Made by a program: the position numbers and the translations under genes. From contig NZ_RCUX01000004.1 in NCBI RefSeq assembly GCF_003667565.1, positions 1 through 64,000 on the forward strand: a stretch of 64,000 nt of DNA. Reading direction: 5' to 3'. The stretch is from Mycetocola tolaasinivorans. Its GTDB lineage: Bacteria > Actinomycetota > Actinomycetes > Actinomycetales > Microbacteriaceae. Below, piece after piece: positions 1 to 7,595 of this stretch; within the stretch, counting starts at the first letter, position 1, and each line of letters begins with the position of its first letter. The notes below the pieces were generated by a model. The model saw nothing but the letters and a program-made list of their open reading frames with translations. It was not told where the DNA came from and made no database searches.

Positions 1-261
1 GAGGCATATGCCGCCCGAGTCAAAGACGAGCACATCGTCGTGAGGCGTCCGCGCGTGGCCTCTGTCGAATGGTCCCCTGTGTCTCCCGTGCAGGACGGGG
101 AGCGTGTGCAGCGTGTGGCGGATGAGGGTCGTGTGCGGTCCACTCGTGATGTGATCCGCGCCGCCGGCAAGGATCCCGACTGCCAATGTGACGGTCCTCC
201 GCACCGGTATGACCCGGCCTGGTGTGGGGCGAGCCCGAAGCGCCGCGGGGGAAAGGCATGA
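1..261 (+). CDS. Prophage hypothetical protein, 5' end outside window
   Basis: The frame is open from the first base, so this is the C-terminal part of a longer gene or a small gene starting at GTG 40. The visible residues are basic and include a cysteine-containing stretch (DCQCDGPPHRYDPAWC) near the C-terminus that could bind metal. The stop overlaps the ATG of the next gene (ATGA, 258-261), so the two are translationally coupled in a plus-strand prophage operon. No family is recognised. Confidence 0.5.
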   Translation, partial: EAYAARVKDEHIVVRRPRVASVEWSPVSPVQDGERVQRVADEGRVRSTRDVIRAAGKDPDCQCDGPPHRYDPAWCGASPKRRGGKA

Positions 262-446
262 GCACCGAGAAGCGCCTGCGCAACGTATCGCCGCGGCCCC
301 GGCCGAATCCGCATGGCGAGGTCCGCGAGAGGCAGGGCGCTCTATCTGACGTGCTCGGCGTCATTCTCAATCCGGGTTCTGACCCGGGCCAGGGGAAGGC
401 ATGGGTCAGGTTTACCGATAGACCGCGGCGGCGTCGTCGTGGCTAG
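258..446 (+). CDS. Small basic prophage protein
   Basis: A 62-residue arginine-rich protein whose ATG overlaps the stop of the preceding gene, which is why this start is preferred over an upstream in-frame ATG at 222. It has no membrane segment or recognisable motif and ends in a run of arginines. Its role in the early/accessory operon is unknown. Confidence 0.45.
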   Translation: MSTEKRLRNVSPRPRPNPHGEVRERQGALSDVLGVILNPGSDPGQGKAWVRFTDRPRRRRRG

Positions 447-499
447 TTGTTTGTTCGTTGTGCGTGCCTGTGTGGGTGCGCGAGCTAGGAGGTTGTGTT

Positions 500-985
500 G
501 TGAGTAGTCGTCCGCGTACGCGTGAGTTTTTCCCGAGGATGAAGGTTCGGGGTCGGGGTCGCCTGTTTCGGTTGCGTGCTGAGGTTGCGCGCAGGGGTTC
601 TGGGCCGTCGTCGGCGGAGGCGTTTGGTTCTGTTGGGCGCGCTGCTGTCGTGGTTGGTGTTGACATGGCGGCGTTTGCTGACGCGATCTCCGCGGCGCTC
701 ATTGGGGTGGTGGCCGCGGCCATCCCCTCGCGCTTCGACTTCGGCGAGCGCGTGGAGGGTAGACCGGCTGCTGATGGGAGGTGGCGCTACATGACGGCGA
801 ATGCGTATTCTGTTGATTCTGTTGATGCGGTGGTTTACGCCTATGCGCCGCTGAGTGAGGCCGATGGTTTCTGGCTGGCCCCCGCCCCTGAGCCCGAACC
901 TGCGCCCGCCCCTGAGCCCGAACCTGCGCCCGCCCCTGAGGTTGAGCCGGCGCGCTCGCCGTGGTGGAAGTTTTGGGCGCGATGA
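500..985 (+). CDS. Prophage protein with Pro-Glu repeat tail
   Basis: The start is GTG 500, chosen because a GGAGG lies about 8 bases upstream; the product is 161 residues. The N-terminus is basic, followed by a short hydrophobic alanine-rich segment (FADAISAALIGVVAAAI) that could touch a membrane. A Pro-Glu-Ala repeat follows, and the protein ends WWKFWAR. The repeat comes from a 24-bp DNA unit present about two and a half times (881-940), so its length can vary by slippage. The stop overlaps the next ATG by 4 bases. Function not recognised. Confidence 0.5.
   Translation: MSSRPRTREFFPRMKVRGRGRLFRLRAEVARRGSGPSSAEAFGSVGRAAVVVGVDMAAFADAISAALIGVVAAAIPSRFDFGERVEGRPAADGRWRYMTANAYSVDSVDAVVYAYAPLSEADGFWLAPAPEPEPAPAPEPEPAPAPEVEPARSPWWKFWAR
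881..940 (+). repeat. 24-bp tandem repeat inside a gene
   Basis: Two exact 24-bp units (881-904 and 905-928) are followed by a partial third unit. They encode the alternating Pro/Glu/Ala tail of the 500-985 gene. The unit length is a multiple of three, so gain or loss of a unit keeps the reading frame. Confidence 0.8.
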
Positions 986-1680
986 ATGGCCGGCTGTGTG
1001 CTCGTGGGTGTGATCGGGAGGCGGTCTTCGGGTTGCTGATCTGTGAGCGTTGCTCTGGTCGGATTCGTCGCGCGCTCGACGAGGCGGCGGAGGTGGTGGA
1101 GCATCTGAGGTCGCTGAATTCGCCGGTGCAGGCTGTGCGGTATGGCCGTGAGGTTGTGTCGGGGTCTGGGCCGGGGTTTGGTCAGGCACCGATGGATCTG
1201 GGGCCGATTGATGCGGCGGACACGATTGTGTCGTGTCTCGTGCATTGGGCGCAGCACTTCGGCGATACCGAGAGCTATGGGCGGTACCGTGACGGTTTGG
1301 AATCGGGCACGACCTTGGATGAGGCGTGGGACGTGGCGAAGACCGCGGCGGACTATCTGGCCGATCAGTTTTCGGTCATCGCGGCCACGGTGGAAGTACT
1401 CGATTTTATGGACGCCCTGTTTACCCCGCCCGAAGGCACCTGGACCATCGGCAAAGCGATATCCGCCTACCCCACCAGTGAGATGCCATATCGACATGCC
1501 AATCCCTGTCCCGCGTGTAAGCGCAGGACTATTCAGGTCGCCCCACCCGGGAACTTCGGCCAAGACGCCAAATATCAGTGCCTCTGGGAAACCTGCGGCT
1601 GGACGCCACCGCTCACAAAGCTTGAGCAGTGGCGTTTGTACTTTGACGGACCCGTATTCGTACCTAAGGAGAAAAAATAA
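982..1680 (+). CDS. Two-zinc-cluster phage protein
   Basis: A 232-residue protein with a cysteine cluster at each end. The N-terminus reads CARGCDRE then CERCSGRIRR; the C-terminus has CPACKRR followed by CLWETCGW. These look like two structural zinc sites around a helical middle. The ATG overlaps the preceding stop. Proteins of this layout are common and functionally undefined in actinophage early regions. The truncated gene at 27297-27710 in element 2 has the same kind of C-terminal cluster and also lies upstream of a small HTH gene, so the two may be relatives. Confidence 0.6.
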   Translation: MNGRLCARGCDREAVFGLLICERCSGRIRRALDEAAEVVEHLRSLNSPVQAVRYGREVVSGSGPGFGQAPMDLGPIDAADTIVSCLVHWAQHFGDTESYGRYRDGLESGTTLDEAWDVAKTAADYLADQFSVIAATVEVLDFMDALFTPPEGTWTIGKAISAYPTSEMPYRHANPCPACKRRTIQVAPPGNFGQDAKYQCLWETCGWTPPLTKLEQWRLYFDGPVFVPKEKK

Positions 1681-1682
1681 CC

Positions 1683-2852
1683 ATGGAACAGATCAGTAAG
1701 CGACTCATGAACTGGGCATCGATCCTCGAGCCAGGCACCCGCGCGCAGGCCGAGACGGCATCGAGTATGCCGTTCATCTTCCCGCACATCGCCCTGATGC
1801 CAGATGCGCACCTGGGGAAGGGCGCGACCGTGGGGAGCGTTATCCCGACCGTGGGGGCGATCATCCCGGCCGCGGTGGGGGTGGACATCGGCTGCGGCAT
1901 GATCGCGGTACGGACCCAGTTCACGGAGAAGGACCTCGACCCACGGTCGCGGAGCCTGCTGCGGTGGGCGATTGAGTATGAGATCCCGCTCTCTGCCGGC
2001 AAGTACAACGCCACCGAGACTGCGTCTGCGAAAGACCGCAACAATGCGCTGCAGTTCGCTGCGCAGATCGGCGGGTTTGACCCTGCGGAGTATGCCAGCA
2101 ACTGGCGTCTGCAGCTCGGCACCCTCGGCTCGGGAAACCACTTCATTGAGGTGTCCCTGGACGAAGAGGATCGAGTGTGGCTGTTCCTGCACTCCGGGTC
2201 CCGCGGTGTCGGCAACAAGATCGCCCAGCATCACATCAAGGTCGCCCAGGATTATGCACGCCGCAACTTCATCACGCTGCCTGATCCGGACCTCGCCTAT
2301 CTCGTAGAGGGAACGCCGGAGTTTGACCAGTACCTCCTCGAACTGCGGTGGGCGCAGGACTTCGCCCTTGCCAACCGTGAGGAGATGATGGACCGGGTGA
2401 TTGAGCAGTTCGCCGTCTGGTTCGGTGAATCGGTGATCGAGCACGAACGGATCAACTGCCACCACAACTACACCGAGCGCGAAAACCACTTCGGCCGTGA
2501 CGTGTGGCTGTCCCGCAAGGGCGCAATCAACGCCGCCGCCGGCGTCCTCGGGCTCGTTCCCGGGTCGATGGGTACCCGCTCCTACGTGGTTGAGGGCCGC
2601 GGCAACGCACTGTCGCTGAACTCGTCGCCGCACGGCGCCGGTCGCGAGTACTCCCGAAGCGCCGCCCGCAAAACCTTCACCCACGACCAGCTGCGCGAGG
2701 CAATGGAGGGTATCGAGTACCGCGACACCGACGCGTTCGTGGACGAGATCCCCGCCGCGTACAAGGACATCGACGTAGTGATGGAAGACTCGCGCGACCT
2801 CGTGACGATCCGTCACACGCTGCGCCAGATCATCAACGTGAAGGGAGACTGA
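1683..2852 (+). CDS. rtcB: RtcB-type RNA ligase
   Basis: RtcB joins RNA 2',3'-cyclic phosphate or 3'-phosphate ends to 5'-OH ends using GTP and Mn. The 389-residue product has the family signature blocks in order: MPDAHLGKGATVGSVIP, the metal-cysteine block VGVDIGCGM, GTLGSGNHFIEV, HSGSRGVGNKIA, PGSMGTRSYVVEG, and HGAGREYSR with the histidine known in the family to be guanylylated. All expected active-site motifs look intact. A good Shine-Dalgarno (AAGGAG) precedes ATG 1683. The gene lies in a prophage operon and overlaps the next gene by one base. A plausible role is resealing phage or host RNAs, such as tRNAs, cut by host anticodon-nuclease defences; that role is inference. Confidence 0.93.
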   Translation: MEQISKRLMNWASILEPGTRAQAETASSMPFIFPHIALMPDAHLGKGATVGSVIPTVGAIIPAAVGVDIGCGMIAVRTQFTEKDLDPRSRSLLRWAIEYEIPLSAGKYNATETASAKDRNNALQFAAQIGGFDPAEYASNWRLQLGTLGSGNHFIEVSLDEEDRVWLFLHSGSRGVGNKIAQHHIKVAQDYARRNFITLPDPDLAYLVEGTPEFDQYLLELRWAQDFALANREEMMDRVIEQFAVWFGESVIEHERINCHHNYTERENHFGRDVWLSRKGAINAAAGVLGLVPGSMGTRSYVVEGRGNALSLNSSPHGAGREYSRSAARKTFTHDQLREAMEGIEYRDTDAFVDEIPAAYKDIDVVMEDSRDLVTIRHTLRQIINVKGD

Positions 2853-3085
2853 TGCAGCCGGCCCCCGAGACTCCCGAACCTCCCGAGGGGCACTGGGTCA
2901 CCATCGCGGACGGCGCAAAAATGGTGAACCGCTCAAAGCGCATGATCTACCGGTGGATCGAGCAGGACCGCATACAGGCTTACGGAGGCTGCGTGTGGAC
3001 ACCTGACCTGTTCGAGCTGGCAGACCGCATGAGCCGCCGCCGCGGCCGCCCTCGGCAACCCAAGGAACCGCCCGCGGAAAAATAA
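2852..3085 (+). CDS. Small helix-turn-helix protein
   Basis: A 77-residue protein with an N-terminal motif VTIADGAKMVNRSKRMIYRW typical of excisionase/MerR-like winged HTH domains, followed by an Arg/Pro-rich tail. It starts on the last base of the rtcB stop. Element 2 has a related gene at 27703-27906 in the equivalent place, just before a terminator. It probably binds DNA; whether it regulates or assists packaging cannot be told. Confidence 0.7.
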   Translation: MQPAPETPEPPEGHWVTIADGAKMVNRSKRMIYRWIEQDRIQAYGGCVWTPDLFELADRMSRRRGRPRQPKEPPAEK

Positions 3086-3133
3086 TGGTGCAAAAGGTGC
3101 ACAAACGTCTGTTACGCTAGACGTGTCGATGAA

Positions 3134-3194
3134 CTGAACCCAGAAAAGGTTCAGTCAGCAGAAAGGCCACTCCCGCGCGGAGTGGCCTTTCTGC
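3134..3194 (+). terminator. Double hairpin terminator of the early operon
   Basis: A 7-bp hairpin (3134-3140 with 3148-3154) is followed at once by a perfect 16-bp hairpin (3158-3173 with 3179-3194, loop CGCGC). The right arm ends in TTTCTGCGTTT. It separates the rtcB/HTH operon from the accessory run that follows. Confidence 0.8.
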
Positions 3195-3269
3195 GTTTAA
3201 GACCAGGTGCCGGGGTTAGCCATTCCCCTCCTATCGGCGGTGGCGCGCGCCGAGAGCACCGACCGCGCC

Positions 3270-3352
3270 GGGGTAGCTCACCCCGTGTCTCCTCCACATG
3301 ATCGAGCACGCGCGGCCGCCGGGATGACCACTCCCCGGCGGCCGCGCCCCAA
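3270..3352. repeat. 83-bp conserved element, copy 1
   Basis: It differs from copy 2 (30280-30362) at only 6 of 83 positions by my base-by-base comparison, while the flanks of the two copies are unrelated. It contains a short hairpin (GGGGTAGCTCACCCC) and a long near-palindrome pairing 3310-3324 with 3332-3347. Substitutions in copy 2 keep the short hairpin with a G-T pair and largely keep the long stem. Function unknown: packaging site, recombination site and structured RNA are all possible. Confidence 0.75.
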
Positions 3353-3396
3353 GACCACAATCAAAAAAGTGCTGGTGGCCCCGCAGACGCATACGG

Positions 3397-3507
3397 GGCA
3401 GCAATCGGCTTCTAGCTCAACAGGGGCGGCCCTCACGCGCAGGGGTCCAGAGCGCCGCGTAAGCGAAGATGTGGTTCGAATCCACGAAGTCGACAATGCG
3501 AGCTGCC
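3397..3507 (+). ncRNA. tRNA-like fold of unknown function
   Basis: A 7-bp acceptor-like stem pairs 3406-3412 with 3486-3492 (one G-T). It is followed by TA, a D-arm-like hairpin (3415-3427) and a T-arm with the canonical TTCGAAT loop (3470-3486). The anticodon-position hairpin (about 3429-3445) lacks the conserved U33, the acceptor and T stems compete for one base, and the variable region is about 25 bases. An outer stem GGCAGC/GCTGCC (3397-3402, 3502-3507) encloses the whole fold. This is more likely a tRNA mimic or decayed phage tRNA than a working tRNA. Confidence 0.35.
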
Positions 3508-3712
3508 GCACATTTGGGGCCTGAAGGGCTGTCCAACACTGGCGGCATGGTTGATCACCCTCGCAGAAGACCAGGTATCGGGCGGGATGAGCACCCTCGA
3601 CTAAGTCGGCACGATCCGCTCATGGAGCGTGCAGCCTGGCACCTATTCCGCAGCGCCCCATCTAGCCTCACCTTCACAGGTGGGGGTTTTCTCATTTAAG
3701 GAGCACCACGAC

Positions 3713-3955
3713 ATGGTCAGCCTCAACGAAGTAGACGCTCGTTTCATCTCATCGTCCACGAAGCCTGCGCCGTCGCTGGAGTCGATCAGTCTGTCAAAGG
3801 ATCTGACCGAGCGCTTCCACAGCCTTGCCGAGTTCATCGCGGTCTGTGTACCCGATGGTCGTAATCAGTCGCTCGCGCTGACTGACCTTGAGTCGGCACT
3901 CATGTGGGCGAACAAGGCTGCGTTCAACGACGCGCCTGCGTCCGGCGGTGAGTGA
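3713..3955 (+). CDS. Acb2/Tad1-like cyclic-nucleotide sponge
   Basis: An 80-residue protein whose C-terminal half reads ERFHSLAEFIA, then VPDGRNQSLALTDLESALMW and ANKAA. This closely follows the hairpin-domain pattern I know from Acb2/Tad1-type proteins of actinophages (P-x-GR..SLALTKLEEA..WANA). Known members bind cyclic di- or trinucleotides (anti-CBASS) or gcADPR (anti-Thoeris) and block defence signalling. ATG 3713 is chosen for the AAGGAG 10 bases upstream. It is the first gene of a run ending at the HNH nuclease. Which ligand it binds cannot be told from sequence. Confidence 0.75.
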   Translation: MVSLNEVDARFISSSTKPAPSLESISLSKDLTERFHSLAEFIAVCVPDGRNQSLALTDLESALMWANKAAFNDAPASGGE

Positions 3956-3960
3956 TCTCC

Positions 3961-4083
3961 ATGCACCCCTGCCCTGAGTGCTCTGCCGAGTACCCGTCGC
4001 CACTGGCCGCCGCTGAGTGTGGCGAGGTTGACCGTGTACAGGACCGCCGTAACCGCGAATGGATGAAAGGGGCCGGACGATGA
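3961..4083 (+). CDS. 40-residue double-cysteine phage protein
   Basis: Starts 5 bases after the previous stop and overlaps the next gene by 4 bases (ATGA). The product begins MHPCPECSAEYPSPLAAAEC and ends EWMKGAGR, with CxxC then a later single Cys and His that could hold a zinc. A close paralogue of 41 residues lies at 31080-31205 in element 2 with most substitutions conservative or silent, which argues strongly that this tiny ORF is translated. The function is unknown. Confidence 0.75.
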   Translation: MHPCPECSAEYPSPLAAAECGEVDRVQDRRNREWMKGAGR

Positions 4084-4499
4084 GCACACGACGACGTCTG
4101 AACCTGGCGGAGGCCCGAATCTCTCAGCTCATGGCCGAGAACAAGACCCTCGGCCGCGCGCTGTCTCGGAAGGCGGACAGGCCCGCACCTGAAACTGAGA
4201 TCGAGAAACTGATATATGACGTCGAGACGCTTACGGGCGTTGACGCTGATAGCACCGACCTTTGGGAGATCCTGAACGTTCTCGGCCGCGCCGTGATCCA
4301 CCTGCTGCGCCAAAAGCCCGAGCCCACGCGCCACAGCACCGGCTGCGTGCACAACTGGGATGTCGTCACTGAGGAAACCCAGGCCATGACCAAGGCCAAG
4401 CCCTTCCTGTACCAGTACCTGCGGTGCGTGGTCTGTGGCGAGCGCCGCGAGATCCCTGAGCAGACCGAGAACCGAGGAGAACAGCATGACCGAACCTAG
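4080..4499 (+). CDS. Coiled-coil/zinc-ribbon phage protein
   Basis: A 139-residue protein starting at the ATG that overlaps the preceding stop. The N-terminal third is helical and charged (MSTRRRLNLAEARISQLMAE) and likely forms a coiled coil. The C-terminus has CVHNWDV followed by RCVVCGERRE, which suggests one Cys/His metal site. No family is recognised. Confidence 0.6.
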   Translation: MSTRRRLNLAEARISQLMAENKTLGRALSRKADRPAPETEIEKLIYDVETLTGVDADSTDLWEILNVLGRAVIHLLRQKPEPTRHSTGCVHNWDVVTEETQAMTKAKPFLYQYLRCVVCGERREIPEQTENRGEQHDRT

Positions 4500-4686
4500 C
4501 CCCACACCTCGCACTATCCTGCACGAGATCTACCGTGCCGCGGTCAAGCGTGCGGCAGTAGCTCAGGTGGTACACCGGAGCGCTACCGCCACCGCCGCCA
4601 GCCGAGCGGATGAGCTTGGCCTGACGGCGGCTGAGCAGGAAGCTGATTACCAAGCCGAGCTTGCCCGCGCCGAGCCCCGTAGCTAG
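4486..4686 (+). CDS. Small helical phage protein
   Basis: A 66-residue, alanine- and glutamate-rich, predicted all-helical protein. ATG 4486 lies inside the end of the preceding gene and has a GAGGAGAA Shine-Dalgarno about 6 bases upstream. No motif is recognised. The 165 bases after it, up to the HNH gene, show no gene. Confidence 0.55.
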   Translation: MTEPSPTPRTILHEIYRAAVKRAAVAQVVHRSATATAASRADELGLTAAEQEADYQAELARAEPRS

Positions 4687-4851
4687 CCACCCGCTGGAAC
4701 CGGTGCCCCTGCAGCTATGCCCCGGCCCAGGTAGGCACGGGCAAGGCGTAGGGGTAGCGGCTTCCGTTGTCTCACCGCTTGTTCATCGTGAAACGCACTG
4801 TCGCGCCACGCAGGTCAGCACGGCACAGCCCCCGGCCGAGAGGAGGGTTGC

Positions 4852-5199
4852 ATGCGAGTATGCGTCATCGCAGGCTGCCCAGCCCTGGTACCCCAGGGCG
4901 AAGGGGCCAGGTGCTACGCCCACCGACGCCAAGCCCGCGCTGAGCGATTCGGGAACGCGGTCTACAGCACCGCCGGTCACCGCCGGTTCCGCCGAGCCGT
5001 GCTGCACCGTGATCCGATCTGCGTGCTGTGCGGTGTAGCTGAGGCAACGGTCGCTGACCACTTCCCTGACACCCGCATCGTGCTCGTGGAAACCGGCCGC
5101 AACCCCAACGATCCCGAGGCCGGCCGCGGCCTGTGTGCGCCCTGCCACAACCGCCACACGGCACAGTCTTCGCCAGGTGGCTGGAACGCCCGAAACTGA
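4852..5199 (+). CDS. HNH endonuclease of the packaging module
   Basis: A 115-residue protein with a Cys4 zinc scaffold (CVLCGVAEA and CAPCHNRH) around the HNH fold. The metal-site histidine lies in VADHFPDT, an asparagine in GRNPNDP, and the final histidine in CHNRHT. An extra N-terminal CVIAGCP...CYAHR cluster is typical of small actinophage HNH proteins. A strong GAGAGGAGGG precedes the ATG. HNH genes beside terminase are known to help the terminase cut DNA during headful or cos packaging; its position directly upstream of TerS fits that role. Confidence 0.88.
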   Translation: MRVCVIAGCPALVPQGEGARCYAHRRQARAERFGNAVYSTAGHRRFRRAVLHRDPICVLCGVAEATVADHFPDTRIVLVETGRNPNDPEAGRGLCAPCHNRHTAQSSPGGWNARN

Positions 5200-5410
5200 C
5201 GCGCTGTGCGGCGTTTTAAGGCCCTAGGAAATCCGGGGGCCAGCCCACTACGGCAAGCCGGGGCGCTAGAGCGCCACAGGGCCACCTCTGGCCGCTGAAA
5301 ACACCCCTGGGGGGAGCCCCCCGAGACGCCTGCCGCCTCTAGTCGCCGGTGAGGTGAAAATAACCACAAGCGGGTTCAAAAGTTTTCCGTTTTTTCAGTG
5401 AGGGGGCGAA
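5200..5410. other. Spacer before terminase, possible packaging site
   Basis: No gene is visible. The 211 bases contain a GGGGGG-AG-CCCCCC palindrome at 5309-5322, and the end near TerS is AT-richer. A cos or pac site commonly lies in this interval between HNH and terminase genes, but the sequence alone does not identify one. Confidence 0.3.
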
Positions 5411-5953
5411 ATGGGATCAGGTGGCCCTCGCGCCCGGTCCGGCCCGCCGCCGGATCCGGCCTCCAATCGGTCCGCGGATCGGGAGTGGCTCGCGCTTCCC
5501 CGAGGCGGATACCGAGGCCCGGTACCAGAGTTCCCGCTGCGCAATGTCGTCGTCCACACGGAGTACTTCGAAGACGGCAATAAGATCCGGACCCCTGACG
5601 ATGACGCCTCCGAAAGCTACCGCGAATCAGAGCTGGCCCTCTGGCGCGACCTCTGGGCGAAGCCGCAGGGCTTCGCCTGGCATCAGCTTGGCTTGAAGTA
5701 TCAGGTCGCGGCCTATGTGCGGGCGTTCATCGAGTCTGTCTCTGCAGGGGCGTCCGCCGGTCTGAAAACCGCGGTGCTTCGGATGGAAACAGAGCTCGGA
5801 ATCTCAATCGCCGGGATGAGACAAAACGGCTGGAACATCTCAGAGCCTGAACCGGAAGCACCCACGAAACCTGCGCCGCGGTCGAGGGGAGGGACGAAGA
5901 AACAGACCAGCTCAGGATCTTGGCTGACGGGAGTAAATGTTGACGCTTCCTAA
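5411..5953 (+). CDS. Terminase small subunit
   Basis: A 180-residue protein that overlaps the start of the large terminase. The disordered N-terminus is followed by a helical core (ESELALWRDLWAKPQGFAWH ... YVRAFIESVSAGASAGLKTA ... MRQNGWNI) and a basic tail, the usual plan of actinophage small terminases that recognise DNA ends. GAGGGGGC precedes the ATG. Assignment rests on this pattern and on position next to TerL. Confidence 0.8.
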   Translation: MGSGGPRARSGPPPDPASNRSADREWLALPRGGYRGPVPEFPLRNVVVHTEYFEDGNKIRTPDDDASESYRESELALWRDLWAKPQGFAWHQLGLKYQVAAYVRAFIESVSAGASAGLKTAVLRMETELGISIAGMRQNGWNISEPEPEAPTKPAPRSRGGTKKQTSSGSWLTGVNVDAS

Positions 5954-7583
5954 GACGCCGGTCTACACAGTGCCCCCTCGCACCCGCTCGCTGGGATACC
6001 TGCTGATGTGGTGGATGGAAACGCACTGCGTGATCCCCGATGGTGACAACGCCGGCGAACCGTTCGTGCCCACGCTGGACCACCGCGTGTACCTCGCGAA
6101 CTGGTACGAGGTGAAAGACACGGCGAAGCGCGGAGACAAGAACCAGGCGTTCCGATACCGAACCGGGCTGTGGATGGCCGCGCAGAAGGTGGGCAAATCC
6201 CCGGGCGTAGCAGCCGAAACAATCCTCGAATTTGTGGGGCCAGCGCTGTTCGCCGGCCGTGCCGAAGAGGGCGACTACTACTCGTGCGCCGAGCACGGCT
6301 GCCCGTGCGGCGGGGTCTACCTGTACGAGTCAGGCGAGCCCATGGGGAAGGCCTGGTCCACTCCTCGGATCCAGCTTGCCGCAGTCGTGGAAGACCAGGT
6401 AGAAAACACCTGGGGCGCGCTCATCCCCATGATTGAGAACGGCCCCGTTGCCAACATCATCCCCCGCACCGGTGAAGCGTTCATCCGGCACCCCAACGGC
6501 AACCGTGACAGCCGAATTGAAGTGGTCACCTCAAAGGCCGACGGCAAGCTAGGCGCGCGAATCTCGGCAGGCAAATGCGACGAGACCGGCCTGTGGACAG
6601 AGTCCAACTCGATGAAGAAATTCATCCGCACTCTCATGCGAGGCGCGGGCGGTATGGGTGGCCGAGTCTCTCAGTCCACGAACCCGTTCGACCCTGCCGA
6701 GAACAGCGTCGCGCAGGACACCTACGAGTCCACCCGACCCGACGTGTACAAGCACTACTTCCCGCCGCCGGAAGAGCTCAAATTCACCCGCAAAACAGAC
6801 CGCCGAAAAATCTTCGTGTGGAACTACGCCTCGGCCCCGTGGGTGGATCTCCGCTCAATCGAGGCCGAGGCTGCATCGCTCATGGAAGCCACCCCGGCCG
6901 AAGCTGAACGGTTCTACGGCAACCGGATCGTGGCCGGGTCTGGTCACTGGGTGAAAGAGGGCGACTGGAAGAAGAAGGCCGAGCCCATCTTCGTCAAGCC
7001 GCGTACCCGGATCTGCCTCGGCTTTGATGGGTCCGACAACAACGACTGGACCGGGATCAGGGCCGAGACTCTGGATTTGTATCAGTTCACGCCCACGTAT
7101 CTGGACGGCCGCCCGACTCTCTGGCGACCGACCGACTGGGGCGGCCGGATCCCCCGCGCCGAGGTCATGGCCGCGATGGACCATCTAGCCAGCGAGTTTG
7201 AGATCGTGCGTGCATACTGCGACCCCATGTTTTGGGAGTCGGAGATTGACGAGTGGTCACAGAAGTACGGCTCCGACGGAAAGGTGTTCGTGAAGTGGCC
7301 CACCAACAGCATCGGCCGCGCATATGCCTCGCTCGAGCGATTCCGCACCGACATCACAAACCCTGACTCGAAGTTCCGTCACGACGGCGACCAGGTGACC
7401 CGCTTCCACATTCGTAACGCGATTGTGCGAGCGCGCCCGGGCCAGAAATACATCATCGGCAAGCCTGCCGAACACCAAAAAATCGACCAAGCCATGTCCT
7501 CAATGCTCGCCCACGAAGCCGCCAGCGACGCGCTCGCCGCCGGTGCCGCGGCCCCGGCCGAAGAGAACTATGTGTACTTCTAG
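5937..7583 (+). CDS. Terminase large subunit
   Basis: A 548-residue packaging motor. The N-terminal ATPase has a Walker A-like stretch WMAAQKVGKSPGVAAE, and a DETGLW segment fits the Walker B/acid region. The C-terminal RNase H-like nuclease begins at LGFDGSDNNDWTGI, with further acidic residues in YCDPMFWESEIDEW. It cuts concatemeric phage DNA and pumps it into proheads through the portal encoded next. Length and order are normal and no break is seen. Confidence 0.95.
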   Translation: MLTLPKTPVYTVPPRTRSLGYLLMWWMETHCVIPDGDNAGEPFVPTLDHRVYLANWYEVKDTAKRGDKNQAFRYRTGLWMAAQKVGKSPGVAAETILEFVGPALFAGRAEEGDYYSCAEHGCPCGGVYLYESGEPMGKAWSTPRIQLAAVVEDQVENTWGALIPMIENGPVANIIPRTGEAFIRHPNGNRDSRIEVVTSKADGKLGARISAGKCDETGLWTESNSMKKFIRTLMRGAGGMGGRVSQSTNPFDPAENSVAQDTYESTRPDVYKHYFPPPEELKFTRKTDRRKIFVWNYASAPWVDLRSIEAEAASLMEATPAEAERFYGNRIVAGSGHWVKEGDWKKKAEPIFVKPRTRICLGFDGSDNNDWTGIRAETLDLYQFTPTYLDGRPTLWRPTDWGGRIPRAEVMAAMDHLASEFEIVRAYCDPMFWESEIDEWSQKYGSDGKVFVKWPTNSIGRAYASLERFRTDITNPDSKFRHDGDQVTRFHIRNAIVRARPGQKYIIGKPAEHQKIDQAMSSMLAHEAASDALAAGAAAPAEENYVYF

Positions 7584-7595
7584 AGAGGAGTGCTT

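Larger units (their letters stand above)
3195..3712. other. Non-coding interval with structured DNA/RNA
   Basis: This 518-bp stretch has no convincing gene. It holds the 83-bp element shared with element 2 (3270-3352), a tRNA-like fold (3397-3507) and a T-rich stretch just before the next gene. Part of that last segment (about 3670-3712) resembles 30855-30897 in element 2, so the two elements share this leader as well. Confidence 0.6.

Noticed and set aside
1575..2816. A 413-codon open frame on the minus strand
   Set aside because: It is antisense to the well-supported rtcB gene and has no recognisable protein features.
3086..3712. A gene in the 3207-3524 open frame
   Set aside because: The frame runs through the hairpins of the 83-bp element and the tRNA-like fold, has no Shine-Dalgarno and has a low-complexity product.
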